From DAOUMU01 sp034409055 (lineage in GTDB: Bacteria; Chloroflexota; Anaerolineae; 4572-78; J111), in the NCBI GenBank assembly GCA_034409055.1, contig DAOUMU010000513.1, forward strand, positions 1-34,340: DNA of 34,340 bases, in the 5' to 3' direction. Both the position numbers and the translations under genes were made by a program. The notes under the pieces are model-generated. The model did not search any database, had not been told where the DNA came from, and saw only the letters and a list, made by a program, of their open reading frames with translations. Shown here piece by piece: positions 20,485 to 29,565 of this stretch. The stretch's first letter is position 1. Each line of letters opens with the position of its first letter.

Positions 20485-23400
20485 ATGAGAAGGATTGTCG
20501 TAGCTTCAGCTATTGTCGTCGTGAGCCTGATACTTCTGGTTCAACCTGCCCTAATCGTTCATTCCCAGGGTCCAAAGCCAGATATCACCGATTTTACCCA
20601 GCATCCTGCCCACGGACCTGATCGGACCAGCCAAGAGATGACCAGCCCCGAAGTGCGTCTGTCCAAGGGGGTGATGGGGGCGATGGCCAGTGAATGGACC
20701 AACATCGTCCGATTAGATACGCTGAGCGTTGATGAGCTGGCCAAGATTGATGGAGTGGTGCACAGTCAGGCCTATTGGGCCGTTTTGGACGATGCTCAGG
20801 TGAAGGGCCAAGTCGTGGCCGAACTGGCCCGGGCCAATTCGGCCGGCGCTCCGACAGCCCTGGGCACAAGTAGCACCATGACCTTACAGGCAGCGGCCAA
20901 CCAGCAGACCCTCTCGGCTATCGTTGAGCTCACCGCTTCCCCCGATGCGGACCAGATAGCCGCTATTTCTTCACGGGTCAAGCGAGTCCGCCACGTTTTT
21001 GAAATCATTGATGCCGTCGCCGTTGACTTGACCCCGGCTCAACTGGCCGCTGTGGCCCAACTTCCCTTTGTGCGTTACCTCTGGCCTGACGCACCGGTAA
21101 AAGAGCAGTTGCAAGAAAGTGTGCCCCAGATAGGAGCTAACACCATTCACACCCTGGGCGTTACCGGACAGGGGGTGAAGGTCGCCGTCGTAGATAGGGG
21201 CCTGCAGGATGATCACCCCGAGTACGAAGGCCGGGTGGTGGCCGAACGCTACAACAAAGACGACAATGACCATGCCACCCACGTGGCCGGTATCATCGCC
21301 GCCAACTGGACTCAGACCGGTGTCGCCCCGGATGCGCTCCTGTTAGATGCCGTGTTTGATAAAGATGAGGACTTGACCGGTTCGGCCTTGTGGAGCGATG
21401 TTATTGCCGCCATCGAGTGGGCCGCTAACCAGGGGGCGGATGTGATCAATGCCAGCCTTGGTGCGCCCCTGTGGCAGTATCCCCGAGACGGCAGCAGTAT
21501 TGTGGATACAGCCGTAGACAACGTGATTACCCAGTATGGTATTCCGGTGGTTGTATCGGCCGGAAATGAGGCCGAACGTCACGACACCGGCACGGCTGAA
21601 GGGCATCCCACGCCAGGCGGGGTTAATCGGTACTGGCACAGCCTGAACGTTGGCAGCGCCGAAGAGGGCCTGCGGATTACGCTCTGGTGGGACTACGGCA
21701 ATAACGACCTGGACCTTGAACTGCTGGCTCCTGATGGTACTGTCGTGCAGAGCCAAACCACTCAGCCCGGCGGAGAAACACCTTACCACCCTGACATCTA
21801 TTACGAGAAGGTTGAATTTTCCCAGGCCCAGGTCGAGCAGCAGATACAGACCTACGGGACCGACGCCGTCTGGTGGGTTCGGGTTGTGGCCGCTTACGGC
21901 GACGTCCCTGACGGTCCCCAGGATTATCATGTGGCCATTGATATCGGCGATGCCAGCTTTACCAGCCCCAATCCGGTGGATACGGTCATGGTGCCGGCCA
22001 CGGCCCGGCAGGCGCTGGCCGTTGGTTCGGTCAAGGACGGTTCAACCGATACGATCCCGCCAGCGACCCCGGTCAACGAACGGAGCGCTTTTAGCTCCCA
22101 GGGCCCAACGGCTTATGATTTCCAAATGGGCTACCACCGCATCAAGCCGGAGATCATGGCTCCAGGGGAAAAGATCGAATCCGCATCGGTCAGTAACTAT
22201 AAGAATCTCTCAGGCACCAGCCAGGCCGCCCCTCACGTGGCCGGAGCGATGGCCCTGCTGCTGGAAGCGGCCGGCAAACGTTTGGACGGTTCCTGGCTGC
22301 TCAACCAGCAAGAACTGCGGGGAACCATCATCGATACGGCTCAGGACCTGGACGGAGATGCCAAGATCGACAACCTGACCGGAGCCGGCCTGGTCAAGCC
22401 CACCAACGCCGTTTTCACCGGTACCATTACCCACCAGGCCAATCGTTATTTCAAAGTGACACCCCAATATCCCACGGCCACCTACCCCGGTGTAACCGGC
22501 CAGGTGCTCTCTTTTGACTGGCAGAGTGTCACCTGCCGCTGGAGTTCCGGCAGCAATGACCTGGACCTCTATCTCTACCGCCTGGATAACGGGGCTGAGG
22601 TGGCCAGCGCCACCACCACTAACCCCACCTATGATAAGATAGACGGCGACGGGATTGCTCCGGACGATTACAATTATGTGCTGCGTGTCTTTGGCTGGGA
22701 CGTGACCGGCAGCGAGGCGTTTATCGGCGTCTCGACCAACAACATCCAACCGGTCGCCCCTCCCGCTCTGTCCGTACAAGCCGATGCCTCCAATCCAAAC
22801 GCGGTCGACAAGGGCCAGACCTTTACGGTCCACTTCAATGTCAACAACAGTGGGGGCTTGCCGGCTCTGAGCACGGTGGCCACCCTCAACCTGCCCTCGG
22901 GTGTCGAGCTTGTCTCCGGTAGCAATCCCCAACTGCTCGGCGCCGTCCAACCCGGCGGCCAGGCCACCGCCACCTGGCAAGTGCGCGGTCTCACCAGTGG
23001 CGACAAGAACTTTACGGTCGAAGCCAGTAGCCAGAGTTGGGGCGCTACCTGGAGTCATTCCGGGGCCGACTCGGTCTACATTCGGCCCATGATCGGCCCG
23101 TTGGTCTACGACAGCCACACCATTGACGACGACAGTAGTGGTAACAGCAGTGGTAATGGCGATGGCCTAGTCAACTGTGGGGAAACCATTGAGTTGTTTG
23201 TCAATCTTCGCAACCAGGGCAGCGACCCGGCCACCGGGATCAATGCCACCCTCAGCACCAGCGACGCCTACGTGACCTGGCCCCTCAACACCGGCAGCAG
23301 TTATGCCGACCTTGAAGGCAGCCAGGTCGGGGCTAATCTTGATGACTTCGAGATGCAAGTGGCCTCTAATACGCCCGATGGACACGTCATTCACCTCAAC

Positions 23401-26400
23401 CTGAATATAACGGCTAGCCAGGGTGGCCCCTGGTCTGACTCTTTCGACCTTTCCGTAACCTGTAATCACGCGCCCAATACGCCTAATACCCCCACCCCTG
23501 GGCACAATGCCGCCGGGGTGGCCGTAACCACCAATCTCAGTTGGAATGGCGGCGACCCGGACGCGGGCGATACGGTCACCTATGATGTCTACTTCGAGGC
23601 CAACAACAGCAACCCGACGACCTTGATCTGCAACGACATTTCGACCACGACCTGCGACCCGCCCGGCAATCTATCCTACAACACCGATTATTATTGGAAA
23701 GTGGTTGCTACCGACAATCACAATGCCTCCACCACCGGCAGCGTCTGGCATTTCACCACGGCCAACAACCCACCGTATACGCCTAACAACCCCCTGCCGG
23801 CCCATCATGCCACCGGCGTGTCGATCAGTACTAATCTAAGCTGGGCCGGTGGCGACCCGGACGCGGGCGATACGGTCACTTATGACGTCTATCTTGAAGC
23901 CAACAACAGCAATCCCACCACTCTCATCTGCAACGATATTTCAACCACGACCTGCGATCCACTTGGCAGTCTATCCTACAGCACCGATTACTACTGGAAA
24001 GTGGTGGCCACGGATAACCATAACGACAGTGCCACCGGCAGTGTGTGGCACTTTACCACGGGCAGTTCGCCCAACAATCCGCCTAATACCCCCTACAATC
24101 CTATTCCCATCCACAATGCCACCGGGGTGGCGATAGATGCCATTTTGGGCTGGGCCGGGGGCGACCCGGACGTTGGCGATACGGTCACCTATGATGTCTA
24201 CTTCGAGGCCAATAATAGCAATCCCACCACCCTCATCTGCAACGATACCGCCGGCACGACCTGTGACCCACCCGGCAATATGGCTTACAGCACCGATTAC
24301 TACTGGAAGGTGATTGCCACCGATAACCACGGGGCCAGTGCCACTGCCGGTGTCTGGCATTTCAGCACAACCAGCGAGCCGAACAATTCGCCCAACACGC
24401 CCGGCAGTCCCTCACCCGGTCACAATGCCACCGGCGTGGCCGTGACCATCGCTCTCAGTTGGAGCGGTGGCGACCCGGACGCCGGCGATACGGTCACCTA
24501 TGATGTCTATCTTGAAGCCAACAACAGCAACCCGACCAGCCTGATTTGCAACGACGTTTCGGCCACGGCCTGCGACCCGCCGGGCAACCTGGCTTACAAC
24601 ACCAGTTATTACTGGAAAGTGGTAGCCACCGATAATCACAATGCCTCTACCACCAGTAGCATCTGGCACTTTACCACCGTTTCGCCCAACGTCGGCCCGC
24701 TGGTCTACCACAGCTACACGGCTGACGACGACAACAACGGTCAGAGCAGCGGTAACAACGATGGGGTGGTGCACTGCGGGGAAACCATCGAGCTGTTTGT
24801 CACCCTCCACAACCAGGGCAGCGATACCGCCACCGGCGTTGCGGCCACCATCAGTACTGGCGACTCTTACGTCACCTGGCTCTATAACACGACCAGCAGT
24901 TACCCGGACCTCAGCGGCGGGGGAATCGGGGCCAACACTGATGACTTCGACTTTCAGGTAGCCTCCAATACCCCAAATGGACACACCATCCATTTCAATT
25001 TGAACATGAGTGCTGCTTCCGGTGGTCCCTGGAGTGACTCTTTTGATGTCACGGTAAGCTGCAACAGCCCGCCCAACATACCCTCTGCGCCTTCACCGGC
25101 CGACGGGGCCACCAACCAGGACCGAAACGTGGACCTGAGCTGGAGCGGGGGTGACCCGGATGCCGGCGATACGGTCATTTACGACGTTTACCTTGAAGCC
25201 AATTCCAGCTTCCCCACCGTGCGCGTCTGCGATGACATCACCACCACAACGTGCGATCCGGGGCTGCTGGGCTACAGTACTCACTATTATTGGTACGTCA
25301 TTGCCTACGACAACCACGGCGCTTACCGGGTTGGTGATATTTGGGAATTCACCACGGCTATGCAGACGACCACCGGTCCGGTCGTCCACGATAGCCACAC
25401 CATCGACGACGATAACATCGGCCAGAGCTTTGGCAACGACGACGGTCTCATCCACTGCGGGGAAAGCATCGAGACGTTGGTCACCCTGCGCAACCAGGAT
25501 ACCAACAACGCCCTCTACGTGACCGGCAGCATCAGCACGACCGACCCTTACGTCACCTGGCTCGACAACACCAGCAGCCCCTATCCCCACATTTGGGGAG
25601 GGGGAACGGCGGTCAATAACGATGACTTTGAATTTCAGGTGGACTCCGACACCCCGGATGGACACATCATCACCTTTAAGGTCGATATCACCGCCTCCAA
25701 CGGCGGTCCCTGGACCGACACCTTCACCGAAGCAGTCACCTGCGGCAACCCGAGCGGCGTGGTCATCAACGAAATATATTACGACTGTGACGGGTACTGT
25801 CCGAATCCGGTTTGGATTGAGCTTTACAACGCCGGCAGCCAGGCCGTGGATATGACCGGCTGGCATTTTTATGCCTATAACCACAATAACGTGCGGGAAG
25901 TGGATTATTATAGTAGTTTTAGCGGTTTCGTTCTTCAGCCGGACCACTATGTGGTGCTGCACGAGGGATATGAGACCAATACGAGCACCGACCTTTACTT
26001 AGGATATCAGGACATCTCCTGGGACTTCTATCATTCTCGTGGTGCGGCTGCCCTGGTGGACGACAGTGGCGCCGGCGTCGATTTTGTACGCTGGCAAGGC
26101 TCCGGCGTCAATCCCCCGCCCGGTACAACCTGGCATGGCGACATCCCCACTGCGCCTCCGGCCAACCAGACCCTGGCCCGGGACCAGTTTAGCACCGACA
26201 CAGACCACGCCGACGACTGGACCATCCAGCCGCCCAGCCAGGGCGCGGTCAACCTGGGTACGAATACCTGTTACAGCCTGACCCGGCTGCATTACGGGGC
26301 CGGAATCGATCCCCAGCCGTCACCGACCAACTCGCCCGGCTGCGGCTTCAGCCAGTATATTCCCGGAACGCAGGTTGAATTGACCGCCGACCCGGTCGAC

Positions 26401-27837
26401 TCAAAATGGTGGATCGCCAACTGGATCGGCACCGGGCAGGACACCAGCACCGCTGCCACCAACTCGCTGACCATGCCCGCCGGTAACCATACGGTCGGCG
26501 TCAACTACGAGACGGGTCACATTGTCATCAACGAGGTGAATCTCGGCCCCGCTACCGAAGAAAGCATTGAGCTTTACAATGCCGGTTCTGAACCAATCAA
26601 CATGACGGGCTGGAAGCTCAAGACCTACTCTCTCAATTATGATGGCAGTTATGACACGTACCATACTTATACCTTCCCCAGTTACCCCACCGACTTCATT
26701 CTTCAGCCAGGAGCCTACGTGGTGATTCACGATTATGGCTTGACCTCCTTCAATTCGGAGGCCGACCTGTATTTGGGAAACAAATTCGTCTACTGGTTCC
26801 CTGGCGATGGGGGGGCCGTTGAATTGAGAACCAGCAGCGCCAGCACCAGCGGCGTCGATTTTGTGCGCTGGGGCGACTCAATTGCTATTCCGCCCGTGCC
26901 CACCGGTTGGACGGGACCTGATCCGGCTTCGCCGCCTTATGGTCAGAACTTGGGCCGTAACCAGTTGAGCACCGACACCGATAGCGGCAGCGACTGGCAG
27001 GCGCAACAGGCCAGCCTGCACGGGCAAAACCTGTGCCACACCTTGACCCTGACTCATACCGGGACGGGCGGCAGCGACCCGGTTCCCTCCAATACCCACT
27101 CAACCGGCTGTCCGACCGGCCAATATGTGATGGGTGCGGTAATAGCCTTAGTGGCCAACCCCGGTAGCGGCTGGTACGTGGCCAGGTGGAGCGGCACGGA
27201 CGACGACAGCAGCACCTCGACCAACAACATCCTGACCATGCCCGACGAGGAACACACGGTTACGGTCAGCTATGTTGAAGACACCATCCCCGGCCCCATT
27301 GTCATCAACGAGTTGGCCCCTGATGCTTCCGACGATTGGATTGAGCTGTACAATGCCGGCAGCCAAGCCGTGGATATGACCGGCTGGCGTTTTTTGGCCT
27401 ACGATCACATGGCCAATGTTGACGCGGATTACACCTTTCCCACCTTCACCCTGCTACCGGGAGACTACGTGGTACTGCACGAGGGGAGCGGAACGAATAC
27501 GGCCACCGACCTGTACATGGCCCAGTCCATCTGGTATTACGCCGGCTCCGATGGAGCTGCCGCGCTGCTAACTGCCGGGGGGAGCGGGGTAGATTTTGTC
27601 CGGTGGCGCAACTCTCCCGTCGAGCCCCCGCCCGGCACCACCTGGACAAACGATATTCCCTGGTGGGCCGCCTCGGGCCAAACAATAGGCCGTGACCGGC
27701 TGAGCACCGACACAGATGACGCCGGTGATTGGACGGTACAGGACCCCACGCCGGGTAAACAGAACCTCTCCGGAGACGATGATGGCGGCGGCGATGATGA
27801 TATCCAAGTTTATTTGCCCGTCGTTGTAAAGAATTGA
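20485..27837 (+). CDS. Giant secreted subtilisin-like protease with Fn3-like, CGE-type and lamin-tail modules
   Basis: A 2450-residue exported protein. A signal peptide (~1-30) is followed by an inhibitor-I9-like propeptide (~135-210). The S8 domain (~215-640) has catalytic Asp237 (VAVVDRG), His263 (HATHVAG), oxyanion Asn361 (SAGNE) and Ser579 (SGTSQAAPHVAG). His and Ser are ~316 residues apart, about twice the subtilisin spacing, because a PPC-like beta domain (~375-490; NNDLDLELLAPDG) is inserted. After a second PPC-like domain and a CARDB-like domain come three repeats of a D/N-rich 'DDD..G.S.GN.DG...CGE.IE' module, five Fn3-like repeats (GGDPDAGDTVTYDVY ... DYYWKVVATDNH) and three lamin-tail domains, the first two followed by InlB-like beta repeats. 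The tail is an acidic Gly/Asp linker ending YLPVVVKN. GAGGAGAG lies 5 nt before ATG 20485. Confidence 0.92.
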   Translation: MRRIVVASAIVVVSLILLVQPALIVHSQGPKPDITDFTQHPAHGPDRTSQEMTSPEVRLSKGVMGAMASEWTNIVRLDTLSVDELAKIDGVVHSQAYWAVLDDAQVKGQVVAELARANSAGAPTALGTSSTMTLQAAANQQTLSAIVELTASPDADQIAAISSRVKRVRHVFEIIDAVAVDLTPAQLAAVAQLPFVRYLWPDAPVKEQLQESVPQIGANTIHTLGVTGQGVKVAVVDRGLQDDHPEYEGRVVAERYNKDDNDHATHVAGIIAANWTQTGVAPDALLLDAVFDKDEDLTGSALWSDVIAAIEWAANQGADVINASLGAPLWQYPRDGSSIVDTAVDNVITQYGIPVVVSAGNEAERHDTGTAEGHPTPGGVNRYWHSLNVGSAEEGLRITLWWDYGNNDLDLELLAPDGTVVQSQTTQPGGETPYHPDIYYEKVEFSQAQVEQQIQTYGTDAVWWVRVVAAYGDVPDGPQDYHVAIDIGDASFTSPNPVDTVMVPATARQALAVGSVKDGSTDTIPPATPVNERSAFSSQGPTAYDFQMGYHRIKPEIMAPGEKIESASVSNYKNLSGTSQAAPHVAGAMALLLEAAGKRLDGSWLLNQQELRGTIIDTAQDLDGDAKIDNLTGAGLVKPTNAVFTGTITHQANRYFKVTPQYPTATYPGVTGQVLSFDWQSVTCRWSSGSNDLDLYLYRLDNGAEVASATTTNPTYDKIDGDGIAPDDYNYVLRVFGWDVTGSEAFIGVSTNNIQPVAPPALSVQADASNPNAVDKGQTFTVHFNVNNSGGLPALSTVATLNLPSGVELVSGSNPQLLGAVQPGGQATATWQVRGLTSGDKNFTVEASSQSWGATWSHSGADSVYIRPMIGPLVYDSHTIDDDSSGNSSGNGDGLVNCGETIELFVNLRNQGSDPATGINATLSTSDAYVTWPLNTGSSYADLEGSQVGANLDDFEMQVASNTPDGHVIHLNLNITASQGGPWSDSFDLSVTCNHAPNTPNTPTPGHNAAGVAVTTNLSWNGGDPDAGDTVTYDVYFEANNSNPTTLICNDISTTTCDPPGNLSYNTDYYWKVVATDNHNASTTGSVWHFTTANNPPYTPNNPLPAHHATGVSISTNLSWAGGDPDAGDTVTYDVYLEANNSNPTTLICNDISTTTCDPLGSLSYSTDYYWKVVATDNHNDSATGSVWHFTTGSSPNNPPNTPYNPIPIHNATGVAIDAILGWAGGDPDVGDTVTYDVYFEANNSNPTTLICNDTAGTTCDPPGNMAYSTDYYWKVIATDNHGASATAGVWHFSTTSEPNNSPNTPGSPSPGHNATGVAVTIALSWSGGDPDAGDTVTYDVYLEANNSNPTSLICNDVSATACDPPGNLAYNTSYYWKVVATDNHNASTTSSIWHFTTVSPNVGPLVYHSYTADDDNNGQSSGNNDGVVHCGETIELFVTLHNQGSDTATGVAATISTGDSYVTWLYNTTSSYPDLSGGGIGANTDDFDFQVASNTPNGHTIHFNLNMSAASGGPWSDSFDVTVSCNSPPNIPSAPSPADGATNQDRNVDLSWSGGDPDAGDTVIYDVYLEANSSFPTVRVCDDITTTTCDPGLLGYSTHYYWYVIAYDNHGAYRVGDIWEFTTAMQTTTGPVVHDSHTIDDDNIGQSFGNDDGLIHCGESIETLVTLRNQDTNNALYVTGSISTTDPYVTWLDNTSSPYPHIWGGGTAVNNDDFEFQVDSDTPDGHIITFKVDITASNGGPWTDTFTEAVTCGNPSGVVINEIYYDCDGYCPNPVWIELYNAGSQAVDMTGWHFYAYNHNNVREVDYYSSFSGFVLQPDHYVVLHEGYETNTSTDLYLGYQDISWDFYHSRGAAALVDDSGAGVDFVRWQGSGVNPPPGTTWHGDIPTAPPANQTLARDQFSTDTDHADDWTIQPPSQGAVNLGTNTCYSLTRLHYGAGIDPQPSPTNSPGCGFSQYIPGTQVELTADPVDSKWWIANWIGTGQDTSTAATNSLTMPAGNHTVGVNYETGHIVINEVNLGPATEESIELYNAGSEPINMTGWKLKTYSLNYDGSYDTYHTYTFPSYPTDFILQPGAYVVIHDYGLTSFNSEADLYLGNKFVYWFPGDGGAVELRTSSASTSGVDFVRWGDSIAIPPVPTGWTGPDPASPPYGQNLGRNQLSTDTDSGSDWQAQQASLHGQNLCHTLTLTHTGTGGSDPVPSNTHSTGCPTGQYVMGAVIALVANPGSGWYVARWSGTDDDSSTSTNNILTMPDEEHTVTVSYVEDTIPGPIVINELAPDASDDWIELYNAGSQAVDMTGWRFLAYDHMANVDADYTFPTFTLLPGDYVVLHEGSGTNTATDLYMAQSIWYYAGSDGAAALLTAGGSGVDFVRWRNSPVEPPPGTTWTNDIPWWAASGQTIGRDRLSTDTDDAGDWTVQDPTPGKQNLSGDDDGGGDDDIQVYLPVVVKN

Positions 27838-27858
27838 CTACGCCAATAAAGCATTTCG

Positions 27859-27888
27859 TTTCACTCTTCTCCTTTTTTGTGGTATGAT
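27859..27888 (+). promoter_or_regulatory. Promoter of the DUF433/DUF5615 pair
   Basis: Extended -10 TGGTATGAT (27880-27888) with a weak -35 TTTCAC (27859-27864), 18 bp apart. Transcription would start about 30 nt before the DUF433 start codon, independent of the subtilase. Confidence 0.45.
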
Positions 27889-27925
27889 TGTGAGTAAGGA
27901 TGAAAGGTAAAAGGAGAAATAGCCG

Positions 27926-28156
27926 ATGTGGGAAAAACGAATTATAGTTGATCCTAAAATCCTGGTGGGCAAACCCGTTATCAAAGGGACACGGCTGGCC
28001 GTTGATTTTATTCTTGATCTTTTAGCTCAGGGTTGGTCCCATGACGAGATTTTACGCAACTATCCGGGGTTAACAGCAGAGGATATTCAAGCATGTCTGG
28101 CCTATGCCCGTGACATGTTACGTAATGAGAAGGTTTACCTGCTAGAGGCAGCTTGA
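27926..28156 (+). CDS. DUF433 family antitoxin-like protein
   Basis: A 76-residue protein with the DUF433 signature IIVDPKILVGKPVIKGTRLAV, ILDLLAQGWSHDEILRNYPGL and DIQACLAYARD, a small helix-turn-helix-like fold. DUF433 proteins are commonly the antitoxin partner of PIN-like toxins and may also bind their own operator. AAGGAG lies 9 nt before the ATG. It is followed after 8 nt by the DUF5615 gene, the usual partner. Confidence 0.9.
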   Translation: MWEKRIIVDPKILVGKPVIKGTRLAVDFILDLLAQGWSHDEILRNYPGLTAEDIQACLAYARDMLRNEKVYLLEAA

Positions 28157-28164
28157 GTATAGCC

Positions 28165-28521
28165 ATGAAATTGTTAGCCAATGAGAACTTGCCGTTAGAT
28201 ATGGTTGAAGCGTTGCGTGACGCCGGTTACGAAGTAGCCTGGATACGGACCGACTCACCCGGCGCTGATGATGTCACGGTTTTGGCCCGAGCCGTAGCAG
28301 AAAATCGGGTTCTAATTACATTCGATAAAGATTTTGGCGAGTTGGCCTTCCAGCAGAGGCTGCCGGCCACTTGTGGCATCATTCTTTTGCGGATAACGGC
28401 TGCCTCAAGTCAGGAAGCAGCCGAGAAAGTTACCGCTGCTTTAACCGGACGCGACGATTGGCCAGCTCACTTTTCTGTGATTGACGACCGACACATTCGT
28501 ATACGTCCTCTGCCGTCTTAA
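28165..28521 (+). CDS. DUF5615 PIN-like toxin-type protein
   Basis: A 118-residue protein. The start is placed at ATG 28165 because family members begin MKLLA(D/N)EN; the frame is open to 28153. PIN-like acidic residues are visible: Asn/Glu in LLANENLP, Asp in RTDSPGADD, and LITFDKDFGELAF with its paired Asp. This matches the Mut7-C/DUF5615 branch of PIN-domain nucleases, presumed RNases held inactive by the DUF433 partner. The first acidic residue is present as ANEN instead of the more usual ADEN, which might affect metal binding. Operon order antitoxin-toxin is typical. Confidence 0.88.
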   Translation: MKLLANENLPLDMVEALRDAGYEVAWIRTDSPGADDVTVLARAVAENRVLITFDKDFGELAFQQRLPATCGIILLRITAASSQEAAEKVTAALTGRDDWPAHFSVIDDRHIRIRPLPS

Positions 28522-28558
28522 AAGCGTTTTTGTTAAAGACCGTAGAGAGAATAAACCC

Positions 28559-28583
28559 AGAACCCGGCAATTTGTCGGGTTCT
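28559..28583. terminator. Hairpin after the toxin-antitoxin pair
   Basis: AGAACCCG / CGGGTTCT around a 9-nt loop, followed by GTTCATTTCG. Only a weak T-run follows, so termination would be modest. It lies 38 nt past the DUF5615 stop. Confidence 0.45.
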
Positions 28584-28677
28584 GTTCATTTCGTCGGGGA
28601 GCCCCGATTACTATCAGAAACAGAAGCCGCCGATTGGCCTGGTCAGGTGCGTTGGTTGAATGATTGGCCAGTAGGGG

Positions 28678-28860
28678 GTGGTTGAGAAGTTGATCTTACC
28701 CAAAGACCGGTCCGACATTATAGAGTCACTGGTGGCTATATCCCGCTGGACCGTCGCCAGGCGATGGCCAGGGATGAGGAAAGGTGGCCATTGCCACCGG
28801 CCCGACCCCCCGTTTTCTGGTCGGCGACCCCCAAATCCACTACCTTCGATGCTCTGGGCT
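28678..28860 (+). pseudogene. Decayed fragment resembling the start of a nucleotide cyclase gene
   Basis: Three reading frames in succession give pieces that resemble the beginning of large Chloroflexota adenylate/guanylate cyclase proteins: ILPKDRSDIIESLV (frame from GTG 28678), then GYIPLDRRQAMAR (28734-28772), then GKVAIATGPTPRFLVGDPQI (from 28778). In the intact proteins as I remember them, the third piece lies well downstream of the second, after the catalytic loop region. The fragment would thus carry a frameshift plus an internal deletion. It is too short to be functional. Family assignment rests on remembered motif similarity and is moderate. The rest of 28522-28947 shows no gene. Confidence 0.42.
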
Positions 28861-28947
28861 TGACAATTTGTGGTGTAGGTTTAACAATGGAATAAATGGG
28901 TGCCCCCCATTCTTATAGAGCGAATGGTGAAACGATTGGAGTAATTT

Positions 28948-29559
28948 ATGGGGCCAGATTTTGAAAGCGTAAAACAATACGCTTTCAGCAGATTAGAAAA
29001 TGAGTTAGCCCCTTATTTGATCTATCACAACCTGGCCCATACCCGGGATGATGTTTTACCGGCAGCCACCAGGCTGGCTGTCTTAACCGGGCTTCACGGC
29101 GAAAGTTTGCTGCTGCTCCAGACCGCAGCCGTATACCATGATCTTGGCTTTATTGAGCAGGCTTCAGGACACGAAGCTGTTAGTGTCAGAATAGCCATTG
29201 AAACACTGCCCCGTTTTGGTTACAATCGAGCTCAGATTCAAGTTGTTGCCGACATTATTGTGGCTACCAGGCTGCCTCAAACCCCCAAAGACCTGCTGGG
29301 CGAGTTGCTGGCAGATGCTGACTTAGATGTATTGGGTAGAGAGGATTTCTTAGAAGCAGAGCTCCGCTTGAGATTAGAACTTGCAGCGCAGGGAATACAC
29401 CTAACAGATGAGGAATGGTATATCGACCAACTCGATTTTTTAGAGAGCCACTCCTATTTCACCGCAGCAGCCAGATTCTTGCGAGCGGGGAAGAAGCAGG
29501 AAAATATTGAGAGGTTGAAAGCTCTCCTTAAATGTTTTTCTTTTGGCTCATACAATTGA
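28948..29559 (+). CDS. HD-domain phosphohydrolase
   Basis: A 203-residue protein of the HD superfamily. The metal-binding residues are in order: His in YHNLAHTRDDV (~27-37), the HD pair in AAVYHDLGF (~64-72), His in SGHEAVSVRIA, and a late Asp in LADADLDVLGRED. HD proteins hydrolyse phosphomonoesters or phosphodiesters, including cyclic nucleotides and (p)ppGpp. The YHNLAHT opening is also common in HD modules attached to cyclases. A cyclase-like remnant directly upstream makes a cyclic-nucleotide phosphodiesterase role conceivable, though unproved. TGGAG lies 6 nt before the ATG. It converges with the next gene, 6 nt between stops. Confidence 0.85.
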   Translation: MGPDFESVKQYAFSRLENELAPYLIYHNLAHTRDDVLPAATRLAVLTGLHGESLLLLQTAAVYHDLGFIEQASGHEAVSVRIAIETLPRFGYNRAQIQVVADIIVATRLPQTPKDLLGELLADADLDVLGREDFLEAELRLRLELAAQGIHLTDEEWYIDQLDFLESHSYFTAAARFLRAGKKQENIERLKALLKCFSFGSYN

Positions 29560-29565
29560 TGGGGG

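Noticed and set aside
22210..23118. Long open frame on the minus strand inside the subtilase gene (about 300 codons)
   Set aside because: It is antisense to a well-supported domain region, has low-complexity Gly/Val-rich composition and no ribosome binding site. The same applies to 25093-25962 and 7173-7934.
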